Shown: piece by piece, positions 36,401 through 45,273 of the stretch
How the letters are laid out: each line of letters opens with the position of its first letter
Position numbering within the stretch: the stretch's first letter is position 1
Source: Bacteroidaceae bacterium
Lineage (GTDB): Bacteria > Bacteroidota > Bacteroidia > Bacteroidales > Bacteroidaceae
DNA length: 64,000 nt
Assembly: GCA_017427185.1 (NCBI GenBank)
Contig: JAFRTJ010000030.1
Location: 226,793-290,792, forward strand
Reading direction: 5' to 3'
Made by a program: the position numbers and the translations under genes
Notes under the pieces: model-generated
Told to the model about the DNA's origin: nothing
What the model saw: only the letters and a program-made list of their open reading frames with translations
The model's database searches: none

Positions 36401-36770
36401 TTACTTCCTGAGGCAAGAGTCCTTGTGCCATTGAGACACGGTTCTGCACATTCACTGCAGCCATGTCAGGATTGGTTCCTTGCTTGAAGAAGACCGTAAT
36501 GGTGGCTGAACCTGAATTGGTGGAAGTGGAGGTCATGTACATCATGTTCTCCACACCATTGATACTTTCCTCGAGAGGCTGGATGACAGCCTTTGTCACA
36601 GCTTCAGCACTTGCACCAGGATAGGTGGCACTTACTACAACAGTTGGAGGAGCAATGTCTGGGAACTGCTCAACGGGGAGATTGAAATATGAGATAGCGC
36701 CAATGAGCAGGATGACAATAGCTATTGACATTGCCATCACAGGGCGCTTGATAAATATGTTTCCTTTCAT
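33489..36770 (-). CDS. RND multidrug efflux permease, AcrB/MexB (HAE1) type
   Basis: 1093 residues, slightly longer than AcrB because of a charged C-terminal tail. Twelve membrane segments and two large periplasmic loops are visible. The proton-relay Asp pair lies in 'AIGTVVDDAIVVVEAVQ' of segment 4, and the N-terminus has the typical 'FIKRPVMAMSIAIVILLIGA'. It should export amphiphilic drugs, bile acids or dyes, driven by protons. It is the central gene of the operon: adaptor, permease, channel, FMN protein. No regulator gene is adjacent. Confidence 0.95.
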   Translation of the reverse strand: MKGNIFIKRPVMAMSIAIVILLIGAISYFNLPVEQFPDIAPPTVVVSATYPGASAEAVTKAVIQPLEESINGVENMMYMTSTSTNSGSATITVFFKQGTNPDMAAVNVQNRVSMAQGLLPQEVTMIGVTTFKRQTSFLQINALVSDVPEYDQNFMANYMAINVTPQLKRIQGVGEVFALGAAYSLRIWMKPEVMARYGLIPSDITGCLAEQNIEAAVGKLGEKPTEGGHGEEVDNLYQYTMTYTGRLKSVEEFENIVITAKSDGSILHLKDVADIELGQADYGYSGRVNGQPSVQFMAFQLAGANAKETNDRFTAKLQELSKDLPKGLHFTQMMSSNDFLLESIANVEETLVIAILLVILVVYFFLQDFKATLIPSISIIISLVGTFAALQVAGFTLNLLTLFALVLAIGTVVDDAIVVVEAVQAKFDAGYKSSYLATKDAMSDVTMAVISCTFVFMAVFIPVTMMGGTSGMFYTQFGITLATAVGISCVSALVVCPALCAMLMRPSDGTKSAKSFNGRVKAAYNASFGAVMGKYTRFLRAVVNHRWLAWGSVAVAIVLLVLVMHALPKGLVPQEDQGVLMVNVTCPPGSNLGFTENVLDKVQAIVEKDEDIADFSRVSGYGMMSGQGAANAMVILRLKHWSQRSGNWIPGSGFIHTSSIKKYMLMGQLSREIPEAQIFVFEPGMIPGYGMGSNVDLHLQDHSDGDKGEFLELTQQFLAALNQRDEVQMAMTSYARTYPQLRVEVDAAQCKLAGISPATVLSTLGSYCGGSYVSNFNQFGKVYRVMLQTDPKFRTSEQDLSNMYVRNGASMAPISQFVKLTPVLGPENDTRFNLFSEITIMASPSQGYTSTDVMKAIEEVRQQTLPDHITYEYGSISREEYQQMGSNQTVLIYVVCVVLIFLILSCLYESFMVPFSVILSVPAGLMGSFAFAWVWNQIYSVFPPIGQIENNIYLQTGVIMLIGLLAKTAILITEFALERRRKGMGIVEAAYAAAEARLRPILMTVLTCVLGMMPLLFSTGAGANGNRTIGVGVVGGMIVGTFAILFTVPVFFIFFEYIQEKIRPAMKEEADQQFLQERERSMREKAEFEGKEK

Positions 36771-36803
36771 AGGTATGCCGTTATCTGTTATCTGTTTCAG
36801 CTC

Positions 36804-37913
36804 TTAGTTCTTCACTTTCTGGTCATCCTTAACCATGTTAGCACCCTCAGCTACAACTTCAGTACCAGCTTCGAGTCCTTCTGTCACAATGAACTGCTTG
36901 CCATCATTCTGGGGATGAACGCTGATGATTTTGCTGTGGGCAACTCCATTGGCATCAACCACCATCACACGGAACTTGTCCTGAATCTGAACAGCAGCAG
37001 TGGTGGGAATAGTCAGAGCATCCTTGAAAACAATGGGTATGATGACTTTACCTGTGCTGCCTGAATGCAGGATATGACTGGGGTTGTCGAATACAGCACG
37101 CAACTGAACACTACCTGTTGCTCTGTCAACAACACCACTTGCTGATTCCACACGACCAGGGAGATTGTACATCGTTCCATCTACCAGCTGCAGATTAACA
37201 TCAGGCATTTCCTCAATAGCTTTCTCTACAGATCCATTCTCACGAGTGAGTTGCAGGAACTGAGCTTCGTTCATGCTGAAATATACCCACATTTGATTGT
37301 TGTCACTTACAGTAGTCAAAGATTGAGGAATGCTGGGACCCACCAAAGCACCTTGACGATAGGGCAGAATTCCTACAACACCATCGGCAGGACTTTTCAC
37401 CACTGTATAAGACAGACTGTTTCTCGCATTAATTACTTGGGCCTGTGCTTGAGCAACAGCTGCTTTAGCAGAGAGCAGACTGTTGTGAGCTGTCTGCAGG
37501 TCAAATTCGCTGACTACCTGCTGGTCGAAGAGTTGCTTCCTGCTGTCGTAGCTCAGTTGAGCAGTAGCTTCCTGTGCCTGTGCAGATTTGAGAGCTGCCT
37601 CTGCAGTGTTCAATGCAGCCTGAAAAGGAACTTGATCGATGATAAACATTGCTTGACCTTTCTTCACGTTCTGTCCCTCTGTCACCAATATCTTCTGTAA
37701 GGTTCCGCTCACTTGTGGATATACCTCAACATCTTGACGTCCACGAATGGTGGCATTGTATTTTGACTCAAGGGTAATGTCAGACTTCGCAACTTTTGTT
37801 GTCTTGAAGACAGTGATGGGCGTTTCCTGTTGCTTTTGTTTGCCGTTGCAAGCACTCAGCAATAACATTCCAGACACGATTGTCAGGAGTGTGTAGTTAA
37901 AGTTTCTTCTCAT
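36804..37913 (-). CDS. RND efflux periplasmic adaptor (AcrA/MexA type), lipoprotein
   Basis: 369 residues from the ATG at 37913. The open frame extends upstream to 38078, but the -7 box ends at 37984, and only the ATG at 37913 places the lipoprotein signal ('LLTIVSGMLLLSAC') at the N-terminus. An ATG at 37955 is the alternative. The domain order is barrel-sandwich ('GRQDVEVYPQVSGTLQKILV'), alpha-hairpin ('AEAALKSAQAQEATAQL'), lipoyl second half and beta-barrel. It should link the permease and the outer-membrane channel. It is first in the operon. Confidence 0.92.
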   Translation of the reverse strand: MRRNFNYTLLTIVSGMLLLSACNGKQKQQETPITVFKTTKVAKSDITLESKYNATIRGRQDVEVYPQVSGTLQKILVTEGQNVKKGQAMFIIDQVPFQAALNTAEAALKSAQAQEATAQLSYDSRKQLFDQQVVSEFDLQTAHNSLLSAKAAVAQAQAQVINARNSLSYTVVKSPADGVVGILPYRQGALVGPSIPQSLTTVSDNNQMWVYFSMNEAQFLQLTRENGSVEKAIEEMPDVNLQLVDGTMYNLPGRVESASGVVDRATGSVQLRAVFDNPSHILHSGSTGKVIIPIVFKDALTIPTTAAVQIQDKFRVMVVDANGVAHSKIISVHPQNDGKQFIVTEGLEAGTEVVAEGANMVKDDQKVKN

Positions 37914-37983
37914 ACCTAAATTTGTTCTTATTTTTTTTACTTTATTGTTATCCATTAATGCTATTTTTCCTAAATTTTGCGTG

Positions 37984-38015
37984 CAAAAATACAAATTTTT
38001 GTTCAGATTAAGAAA
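37984..38015 (-). promoter_or_regulatory. Promoter of the RND efflux operon
   Basis: On the minus strand, -33 TTTC (38015-38012), 20 bases, -7 TATTTTTG (37991-37984). The leader to the ATG at 37913 is about 65 bases. Confidence 0.6.
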
Positions 38016-38328
38016 CAGATAGCTGTCCAAAAAAGAATAGTGCCGTTCATTTTGGGAAGAAAGTTTGATTTTGAACATTTTTTAACTTACTTTCCCATCT
38101 ATGACGTGCACTAAAATAGACTTTAACGCAGATGTGTTTCCTGCAATTCTACACTTAAGTCTACCTCCATTTTCTCCAATACAATTTGGAAAAAAGAGAC
38201 AAAATCAAAGTTGACCCAAGCGAATCTTTAAGCGCTTTGGTAAGAAACTCTTCCTGGAAATATTGTCTGAATCTGAATAAGGAGTTAATGTGAAGATTGG
38301 AATTGAATGGAAATATGAGAAGCGTGAA
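38016..38328. other. Gene-free stretch upstream of the efflux operon
   Basis: About 310 AT-rich bases between the efflux promoter and the end of the TlpA-like gene. The only structure I see is an imperfect inverted repeat, CCAAGCG with CGCTTTGG, at 38216-38241, which could be a terminator for neither gene (no T-run). No coding frame is convincing. Confidence 0.4.
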
Positions 38329-39492
38329 CTATTTGAATAGATTCTCCAGATAGTCAGCCAAATCCTTTCCTCTCAGTTTCTCAGCAATAATTTTACCTTC
38401 ACTATCGGCTATGAAAATGCTGGGGATATATTGAACTTTGAATTCCGATACAGCCTGGCGATTCTTGTCAATAAAGTTGAGCCAAGGTGTCTGCTCCTCT
38501 GCTAAAGCATCCTTCCAGTCTTCTACGTTTTGGTCAGCACTAATGCTGACAATTTCCAATCCTGCTTTGTGATATTTCTGATAGAGTCTTTTCAGATTGG
38601 GAATCTCCTTGCGGCATGGACTACACCAGCTGGCCCAAAAGTCAATCAGCGTATAGGCCGATTTATTTTGTTTTAGCAAGACTTCCTTGCCGTTGATGTC
38701 AGTCAAGGGGAGGGTAGGAACCATATCTCCCACGAGTGTTGGAGGATAAACTTCATCTTCCACCTCACGCCCATAGTAACTGATTTTTGCTTCGTCACTC
38801 ATGCGATTGTAGAGGGGACGATCCTCCTTGTCAAGTCGTCCAGCAAAGCGTAGCAGCAGCAAGGGCCCCATGTAGGAGTCATTGTGGGCTGCCACGATGT
38901 GTTTCATATAGTCCTGACGTTCCTGGAAAGTGTTCATCACACGGTCTATGTAACTCTGGCCATGCAATGTCTGATACATGTCTGCTATCGCCTGCTCATC
39001 CTTGTTCTTCTTAGCGTTCTCAATCAGTCGCTGAACGTCTTTGTATTCATTGAAAACTTCCGTATCCAGACTGTCGGTGAATTCCTGATATTCCTTGATG
39101 ATAGTCTGATACTCGTTCTGACGAGCGGCACCCTTCACATGCATGCGGCTGAAAATGACTTCTGAAACCTTCTTAAGTTCATCCTTTCGGATGCGTCCAG
39201 TCATAACAATCTTCTCACCAGGTTGGGCTATGAGTTCATATCCGCCAACATACCCTTTTAGCCCCACGATAATCAGTCTGGGTTCTGTAAGAGGCAGGAC
39301 GATGGGGGAGACGTCGAGGGCTGCATGTTGCAGAATCAACGGATTCATACTCTTGTTGATTGCTCCCCAGGAAAGAGTGAGGGTGTCTTTAGCTGTCAAG
39401 CCACCTTTCAGGTCTATCGTCAGACTTACTTCCTTTTGTGCTTGGACAAACAGGCAGAAAACTGACGCAAGTAAGAATGTAATCCGTTTCAT
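38329..39492 (-). CDS. TlpA-type thiol-disulfide reductase with DUF4369 domain
   Basis: 387 residues with a signal peptide ending 'FVQAQ'. A DUF4369 domain (about residues 20-120), a helical linker and a C-terminal thioredoxin fold with active site 'WASWCSPCRKEIPNL' (CSPC) follow. It has the same plan as the protein at 14417-15541, but is not a lipoprotein and has a different active-site dipeptide, so the two probably have different redox potentials or partners. It faces the periplasm. It follows rho by 33 bases on the same strand and may be co-transcribed with it. Confidence 0.87.
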   Translation of the reverse strand: MKRITFLLASVFCLFVQAQKEVSLTIDLKGGLTAKDTLTLSWGAINKSMNPLILQHAALDVSPIVLPLTEPRLIIVGLKGYVGGYELIAQPGEKIVMTGRIRKDELKKVSEVIFSRMHVKGAARQNEYQTIIKEYQEFTDSLDTEVFNEYKDVQRLIENAKKNKDEQAIADMYQTLHGQSYIDRVMNTFQERQDYMKHIVAAHNDSYMGPLLLLRFAGRLDKEDRPLYNRMSDEAKISYYGREVEDEVYPPTLVGDMVPTLPLTDINGKEVLLKQNKSAYTLIDFWASWCSPCRKEIPNLKRLYQKYHKAGLEIVSISADQNVEDWKDALAEEQTPWLNFIDKNRQAVSEFKVQYIPSIFIADSEGKIIAEKLRGKDLADYLENLFK

Positions 39493-39525
39493 ACGATGTA
39501 AAATTAAAGATAACAGGATGGTTGT

Positions 39526-41421
39526 TTATGAATTCATGCTTAACAGGAACTCCTCGTTGTCTTTGGTGTTCTCGAGTCTTTCTTTCACAAAATTCATTGC
39601 CTCGATGGGATTCATGTCTGCAAGGTATTTACGAAGAATCCACATGCGGTCCAGAGTCATCTTGTCCTGCAGCAAATCATCACGACGTGTAGAACTTGCC
39701 ACAATATTGACTGCAGGGAAGATACGCTTGTTGCTGAGCATGCGGTCCAGCTGAAGTTCCATGTTACCCGTTCCTTTGAATTCCTCGAAGATAACCTCAT
39801 CCATCTTACTGCCAGTGTCAATCAAAGCTGTGGCAATGATGGTCAGACTACCGCCATTCTCGATGTTGCGGGCAGCACCAAAGAAACGTTTAGGTTTGTG
39901 TAATGCATTTGCATCCACACCACCTGTGAGAACCTTTCCACTTGCTGGAGAAACGGTGTTGTAGGCTCTGGCCAGACGGGTGATGGAATCCAGGAAGATG
40001 ACTACATCGTGGCCGCATTCCACCATGCGTTTAGCTTTTTCCAGAACGATGCCTGCAATCTTCACGTGCCGTTCTGCTGGCTCATCGAAAGTTGAGGCAA
40101 TCACTTCAGCATTTACTGTGCGTGCCATATCTGTGACTTCCTCTGGGCGTTCGTCAATGAGGAGCATCATAAGGTATGCTTCAGGATGGTTGGCAGCAAT
40201 GGCGTTCGCAATGTCCTTCATAAGCAAGGTCTTACCAGTTTTTGGCTGAGCAACAATCAAGGCACGTTGTCCCTTGCCGATAGGAGCAAAGAGGTCTACC
40301 ACACGTGCTGACATCGAGTCATTGTGACCGCTGCACAGACGGAATTTCTCATCAGGGAAGAGTGGGGTAAGATTCTCGAAAGGACTGCGGTCACGAACAA
40401 CCTCTGGCTTGCAGCCATTGATGGTCAGAATGCGCAACAATGGGAAGTATTTCTCACCTTCACGAGGAGGACGTACAGGACCTTCTACCACATCACCTGT
40501 CTTCAAGCCATACTGGCGGATTGTCTGCTGGTTTACGTAGATATCATCAGGACTGCTTAGATAGTTGTAGTCACTGCTGCGCAGGAAACCATATCCTTCC
40601 GGCATCACTTCCAGAACACCCTCACCAATGATTTTCTCCTCGAAGTCATAGGCCTCTTTTGCACGGATAATTGGACCCTGAGGAACCTGTTCTTCGTACT
40701 CATCCTGCGTGATGGGGTTAACATCTATGCGAGGTGTTGTTGGTGCAATGCCTTGTTCTTCCAGATAGTTGGTAACCTGAATGAGAGGGTCTGGCAGGTC
40801 CTCAGTAATCACCAGATCGACTCCATTACGCATGAATGCCTCTTCTTCAGCAGCGAGATTGTCGTTGGATTCTGACATGTCATCAGGTTCTTCGGCAATC
40901 GTTGTTGGAGCAGTTTCTTCAGGGAATTCAGAGATGGGTTCTGGTAGGGGAGTGTCTTCTGCGGGCTGGGGAGCTGCTTTCGTGCGAGTTGCTTGTTTCT
41001 CAGCTTCTTCTTCTCTCAATTTAGCCAATGCTGCAGCAGCCTCAGCTTTCACCTCGCTGATTCTTCTGCGTCTTTTCTTTTCTGGAGCAGGTGCGGCAAG
41101 AGGCTCTGCAGGAGTCTCCTCGGCAGTATTGTCACTCTTGCTTTCCTCTGCTTTTGTTTCCTCTGCAACAGCTTTCTCGTTTGATTTGCGGCTGCGTTTC
41201 TTGGGTGTACTTGCTTTTTCCTTTTCTGCATCAGGCTTCTCTTCTTTTGCCTTACGACTGCGCTTGGGTTTCTCAGAAGGTATGGCCTGCATGGATTCAG
41301 CATCTATGATGTTGTATATCAATTCTGTTTTGTCTTTGGATGAAACAGCGTTCAGACTCTTTGCCAAAGCATTTAGTTCATCCAAACTCATTTGTTCGAG
41401 TTCGATTTTTGTATGATTCAT
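39526..41421 (-). CDS. rho: Transcription termination factor Rho with long N-terminal insertion
   Basis: 631 residues against about 420 in E. coli. Residues 1-45 are the Rho N-terminal helix bundle. Residues about 48-245 are an insertion of low complexity, first Lys/Glu/Ala-rich and then Glu/Pro-rich. The RNA-binding cold-shock-like domain follows ('[20 protein letters not shown]'), then the hexameric ATPase with Walker A 'AQPKTGKT' and '[13 protein letters not shown]'. Such insertions are usual in Bacteroidetes Rho, and the disordered region of the B. thetaiotaomicron protein has been reported to drive phase separation. A textbook promoter (41494-41525) precedes it. Confidence 0.96.
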   Translation of the reverse strand: MNHTKIELEQMSLDELNALAKSLNAVSSKDKTELIYNIIDAESMQAIPSEKPKRSRKAKEEKPDAEKEKASTPKKRSRKSNEKAVAEETKAEESKSDNTAEETPAEPLAAPAPEKKRRRRISEVKAEAAAALAKLREEEAEKQATRTKAAPQPAEDTPLPEPISEFPEETAPTTIAEEPDDMSESNDNLAAEEEAFMRNGVDLVITEDLPDPLIQVTNYLEEQGIAPTTPRIDVNPITQDEYEEQVPQGPIIRAKEAYDFEEKIIGEGVLEVMPEGYGFLRSSDYNYLSSPDDIYVNQQTIRQYGLKTGDVVEGPVRPPREGEKYFPLLRILTINGCKPEVVRDRSPFENLTPLFPDEKFRLCSGHNDSMSARVVDLFAPIGKGQRALIVAQPKTGKTLLMKDIANAIAANHPEAYLMMLLIDERPEEVTDMARTVNAEVIASTFDEPAERHVKIAGIVLEKAKRMVECGHDVVIFLDSITRLARAYNTVSPASGKVLTGGVDANALHKPKRFFGAARNIENGGSLTIIATALIDTGSKMDEVIFEEFKGTGNMELQLDRMLSNKRIFPAVNIVASSTRRDDLLQDKMTLDRMWILRKYLADMNPIEAMNFVKERLENTKDNEEFLLSMNS

Positions 41422-41493
41422 ATTAATCGTAAAAAATAAAATTCAATTGGAGATATTGGCAATAGATAATTTCTGCCTTTCTTTTTCGAGACG

Positions 41494-41525
41494 CAAAGTT
41501 ACAGCAAATAATTGTAACAACCAAA
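41494..41525 (-). promoter_or_regulatory. Promoter of rho
   Basis: On the minus strand, -33 TTTG (41525-41522), 20 bases, -7 TAACTTTG (41501-41494), both full matches. It leaves a leader of about 65 bases. Confidence 0.8.
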
Positions 41526-41566
41526 TTTTTTCATTGAAATATCGTGATTTTTTTAGCAAAAAGCAT

Positions 41567-41574
41567 TACTTTTG
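41567..41574 (+). promoter_or_regulatory. -7 box of the ABC-F gene
   Basis: TACTTTTG, 21 bases before the ATG at 41595. It excludes the upstream in-frame start at 41544. Confidence 0.6.
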
Positions 41575-41594
41575 CAATACATTTATTCAATAAG

Positions 41595-43511
41595 ATGGCT
41601 TCTTGTCTACAAGTTCAGAATCTAACGCGAAGTGTGGGTGACCGTGTGCTTTTCCACGATTTGTCGTTTGGCATCGCTCAAGGACAACACGTTGGACTCA
41701 TTGCACAGAATGGAACAGGGAAGAGTACTCTGCTGAATATCCTTGCAAAGAAGGATTTTGCGGATGATGGAGAAATTGTTTTCCACAGGGATATTCGCGT
41801 GGGGTATCTCGAGCAAACACCTGTTTATCCAATGGACCTAACTGTTATCGAGGCATGCTTCTGGCATGGAAATGACACGACGAATCTTATTCGTGAATAC
41901 GAACGCTGCATGTCGATTCCTGGTAATCCAGGCCTTCAGGAGATTCTCGACCGCATGGAGCATGAGAAAGCCTGGGATTATGAGAATCGCAGTAAGACCA
42001 TTCTCTCGCAACTGAAGATTACGGATTTCCATAAACCTCTCAATCAACTTTCTGGAGGACAATTGAAACGTGTTGCATTGGCTAACGTACTCATTACTGA
42101 ACCTGATTTCCTGATTCTCGATGAGCCAACCAATCACCTCGATCTGCAGATGATAGAGTGGCTCGAAGGTTATCTGTCACGTTCCAATGTCACTCTTTTG
42201 ATGGTCACTCATGACCGTTATTTTCTGGATAGGGTTTGCTCCGTTATCATGGAACTTGATGATGAGACGCTCTATACCTATCGTGGCAATTACAGTTATT
42301 ATCTGGAGAAACGTCAGGAGAGAATTGATGTGGCTCGAAGTGAAGTGGCTCGTGCAAACAATCTTTATCGTACTGAACTCGACTGGATGCGTCGCATGCC
42401 TCAAGCACGTGGACATAAGGCTCGTTATCGTGAGGAGGCGTTCTATGAATTGGAGAAGATTGCCAAGCGGCGCATCGAGGAACAGCAGGTTCGGCTGGAA
42501 ATGAAGTCTACTTACATTGGAAGCAAGATATTCGAGGCAGAATATGTCTCGAAAGCTTTCACCACCAAAGAGTCCAATGGCCAGACTCATGAAACCGTCA
42601 TTCTCAAGGATTTCTATTATAATTTCTCGCGCTACGAGAAGATGGGTATCGTGGGAGCCAATGGTACTGGCAAAAGTACTTTCGTGAAGATGCTGTTGGG
42701 CGAGATAAAGCCTGACTCAGGTCGTTTTGTAGTAGGTGAGACTGTTCGCTTTGGCTATTTCAGCCAGGAAGGAATGGAATTCGATGAACAGATGAAAGTC
42801 ATCGATGCTGTACGCAAGATTGCTGAGTACGTCGATTTGGGAGGTGGACGGCGACTGAGTGCTATGCAGTTCCTGCAGCATTTCATGTTCTCGCCCTTGC
42901 AGCAACAGAATTACATCTATAAGCTTTCTGGAGGTGAGAAGCGTCGACTCTATCTTTGTACAGTCCTGATGCAAGGTCCCAATTTCCTGGTGCTCGATGA
43001 GCCCACGAATGATTTGGACATCATCACCCTGCAGATTCTTGAGCAGTATCTTCAGGACTTTCATGGATGTGTAATTGTTGTCAGCCACGACCGCTACTTT
43101 ATGGATAAGGTGGTCGATCATCTGCTTGTCTTTCATGGAGATGGTAAAGTGAAGGACTTTCCTGGCAACTATACTCAGTTCCGTGAGTGGGAGAAACTTG
43201 AGTCGATGCGTGAGGATGCCAGTCCCAAGGTTAAGCAGGATAGCAAAGCAGCTGTTTCTTCGACCAATGGGACACGCAGAAACCGCAATGAGGAGAAGCG
43301 GCGATTGACCTACAAAGAGAAGATGGAATTCCAGCAATTGGAGCAAGACATTGAAACCTTGGAGGCAGAGAAAGCATCCATAGAAGCCGCGCTGAGTGGA
43401 GGAAGCATTTCTGTGGAGCAGATTACAGAGATGAGCAAACGACTTCCATTGCTCAATGAGGAGCTGGACGAGAAATCCATGCGATGGCTGGAATTGTCGG
43501 AATATGCCTGA
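41595..43511 (+). CDS. ABC-F family ATPase (Uup-like)
   Basis: 638 residues from the ATG at 41595. There are two ABC domains: Walker A 'GLIAQNGTGKSTLL' and 'GIVGANGTGKSTF', signatures 'LSGGQLKRVAL' and 'LSGGEKRRLYL', Walker B 'FLILDEPTNHLD' and 'FLVLDEPTNDLD'. An Arg/Lys-rich linker with 'DWMRRMPQARGHKARYREEAF' connects them, and a C-terminal coiled coil (about 560-635) is like that of Uup. There are no membrane segments. ABC-F proteins act on ribosomes or branched DNA. It is most likely a housekeeping member and not a resistance protein. Confidence 0.92.
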   Translation: MASCLQVQNLTRSVGDRVLFHDLSFGIAQGQHVGLIAQNGTGKSTLLNILAKKDFADDGEIVFHRDIRVGYLEQTPVYPMDLTVIEACFWHGNDTTNLIREYERCMSIPGNPGLQEILDRMEHEKAWDYENRSKTILSQLKITDFHKPLNQLSGGQLKRVALANVLITEPDFLILDEPTNHLDLQMIEWLEGYLSRSNVTLLMVTHDRYFLDRVCSVIMELDDETLYTYRGNYSYYLEKRQERIDVARSEVARANNLYRTELDWMRRMPQARGHKARYREEAFYELEKIAKRRIEEQQVRLEMKSTYIGSKIFEAEYVSKAFTTKESNGQTHETVILKDFYYNFSRYEKMGIVGANGTGKSTFVKMLLGEIKPDSGRFVVGETVRFGYFSQEGMEFDEQMKVIDAVRKIAEYVDLGGGRRLSAMQFLQHFMFSPLQQQNYIYKLSGGEKRRLYLCTVLMQGPNFLVLDEPTNDLDIITLQILEQYLQDFHGCVIVVSHDRYFMDKVVDHLLVFHGDGKVKDFPGNYTQFREWEKLESMREDASPKVKQDSKAAVSSTNGTRRNRNEEKRRLTYKEKMEFQQLEQDIETLEAEKASIEAALSGGSISVEQITEMSKRLPLLNEELDEKSMRWLELSEYA

Positions 43512-43550
43512 GAACTGAAAACGTATCAGATAACAAAAAACAGTTGAAAT

Positions 43551-44450
43551 ATGAATTACACAATCGAGAACGAAGATTTACGCGTTGTCATCTCAAGCCT
43601 GGGTGCTGAGGTGCAGAGTGTGGTACGAAAGAGTGATGACAAGGAACTCTGGTGGCAGGGTGACCCTCGCTTTTGGGATGGAAGGTCGCCTATCCTTTTC
43701 CCTGCCTGCGGAGGTCTATGGAATGGTGTGTACACGTATCAGGGTAGTGTCTACCAGATGCCAAAACATGGATTTGTAAAGGATAAGGAGTGGGAGATGA
43801 TTGAACAAACTGCTCCAGACTCCATTACCTTTGCCTTCCACGATACTGAGCAGACGCGAGAACTGTATCCTTTCCGTTTCGAACTGAGGATTACTTATCA
43901 GCTCTGCGGATTGAAGCTGGAGTGCCTTTATTCAGTTGCCAACCACGAGCAAGACCGCTTGATGCCCTATCAGATAGGTGGACATCCAGCCATTGCATTG
44001 CCTGACTTTGCTGAAGGTGCTGAAGTGATTGGCTACATCCAGCCGAAAGACAAGTCTGAGATAAATGCTGCCTGCCTGAGTGTGGTGCGTGCTGGAGAGC
44101 AAGGTTGCTGGAGCCGTCAGCGCCATGCTGTTCCCTCCACATGGGACGGACTGATTCCCATCTCTGAGGAGACGTTTGCCAATGAGGCATTGATTTTCGA
44201 CCACAACCAGATTCATGGAGTGAATATTCTCGACCTCAATCGGAATATCCTGGCCAGCATCTCGTCTGATGCTCCTGTTTGGCTCTTCTGGCAACAGCAG
44301 AATCTGCTTTGTCCCTACATCTGCGCTGAACCTTGGTTTGGACTTTGTGACCTGCAGAACGAGAGTGTTGACCTTATCGAACGGCCCTACACACTTACTG
44401 CTGCGCCTGGCAACGTGACGGGTGGCACCCTTTGGGCAGCTACTTTCTGA
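43551..44450 (+). CDS. Aldose 1-epimerase family protein
   Basis: 299 residues with the galactose-mutarotase-like beta-sandwich: 'SSLGAEVQSVVRK', 'GRSPILFPACGGL', 'MPKHGFVKDKEW', 'YQIGGHPAIALP', 'CPYICAEPWFGL'. This subgroup (YeaD/LacX-like) interconverts alpha and beta anomers of sugars or sugar phosphates in the cytoplasm. It begins 39 bases after the ABC-F gene and is probably co-transcribed with it. The substrate is not evident. Confidence 0.87.
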   Translation: MNYTIENEDLRVVISSLGAEVQSVVRKSDDKELWWQGDPRFWDGRSPILFPACGGLWNGVYTYQGSVYQMPKHGFVKDKEWEMIEQTAPDSITFAFHDTEQTRELYPFRFELRITYQLCGLKLECLYSVANHEQDRLMPYQIGGHPAIALPDFAEGAEVIGYIQPKDKSEINAACLSVVRAGEQGCWSRQRHAVPSTWDGLIPISEETFANEALIFDHNQIHGVNILDLNRNILASISSDAPVWLFWQQQNLLCPYICAEPWFGLCDLQNESVDLIERPYTLTAAPGNVTGGTLWAATF

Positions 44451-44522
44451 GGATTTCTCGTGTAGCCTGTCTGATGGAAAAGTTTTATGGGGATTGTTAT
44501 ACCTTATATAAATAATATAGAG

Positions 44523-44966
44523 ATGAAGAGATTTTTCTATGGGGCATTGATGATGCTCCTTTCATTGGGATTCGTATCCTGCAATAAAGATGATGACGAT
44601 GCTGAATACTTCTATTGCTCCAGTAGTGTGGAAGTTCTCGACTACAGCAAGAACAACACGACTCCTGAGGTTGAACGCTTTGTGGCTCAATGGATCAACA
44701 GAATAGATGTAGCCATGACCAATTGCTATTTGCCTCGAGTCACAGAGGCAGAGGCTTTCCGTCGCTATAGCATAGCTGTCACGAACATGGAGACGCTGGT
44801 GAACACTTTCGACCAGGAAGTCAAAGAAAAGGAGCAGATGCTGAAGAATTTGGATTTCAGTTATGTCATTTCTGTTTTCTATGCAAAAGAGTCTGAGCCC
44901 AAGAATCACATCAAAGAGCGTCATTTCTCTTTCACCAAATCAGACCATATCCTGCCGATTGATTAA
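44523..44966 (+). CDS. Small lipoprotein of unknown function
   Basis: 147 residues from the ATG at 44523, where the signal peptide 'RFFYGALMMLLSLGFVSC' begins; the lipobox cysteine is followed by an Asn/Lys/Asp-rich stretch, 'NKDDDDAE', suggesting export to the outer membrane surface or inner leaflet. The rest is predicted helical with no domain I recognise. It is a single gene ending 57 bases before a strong terminator. Confidence 0.75.
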   Translation: MKRFFYGALMMLLSLGFVSCNKDDDDAEYFYCSSSVEVLDYSKNNTTPEVERFVAQWINRIDVAMTNCYLPRVTEAEAFRRYSIAVTNMETLVNTFDQEVKEKEQMLKNLDFSYVISVFYAKESEPKNHIKERHFSFTKSDHILPID

Positions 44967-45023
44967 ACGTCATCTGCACCATTCCTTTTTCTTCAACAGG
45001 AAGGTAAATAACTGCTGAACACA

Positions 45024-45051
45024 AAAAAGGGACCTCATCGGGTCCCTTTTT
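45024..45051. terminator. Bidirectional terminator
   Basis: AAAAAGGGACC (45024-45034) and GGTCCCTTTTT (45041-45051) form an 11-bp perfect stem with A- and T-runs on each side. It lies between the converging lipoprotein and dockerin-pair genes and suits both. Confidence 0.88.
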
Positions 45052-45063
45052 GCTTGCGTTATA

Positions 45064-45267
45064 TTAATTCATCTTCAAAGTAACCTCATCAGTAGTTTGA
45101 TTATGGATAGCTATAAGAGTACCTGGAAGTACTGAAGGTCTTCCTGTAATACTATACCATGTTTCATACTCTTGTATACTACTCCAAGGCCCATAATTTG
45201 CATCTATGTTAGCTGCTGGTGCTAAAAATTGATTTCCTATTGTCGATTTTGGTATATTGTTTGCCAT
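45064..45267 (-). CDS. 67-residue protein of unknown function
   Basis: It starts 6 bases after the end of the dockerin protein and ends just before the terminator, so it belongs to the same transcript. There is no signal peptide. The sequence 'FLAPAANIDANYGPWSSIQE' followed by 'VLPGTLIAIHNQTTDEVTLKM' has the feel of phage structural or tail-associated modules found in gut Bacteroidales, but I cannot name a family. It is AT-rich compared with its surroundings. Confidence 0.6.
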   Translation of the reverse strand: MANNIPKSTIGNQFLAPAANIDANYGPWSSIQEYETWYSITGRPSVLPGTLIAIHNQTTDEVTLKMN

Positions 45268-45273
45268 GATTTA

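Noticed and set aside
37914..38078. N-terminal extension of the RND adaptor
   Set aside because: Most of it lies upstream of the predicted transcription start near 37977 and the lipobox would be internal.
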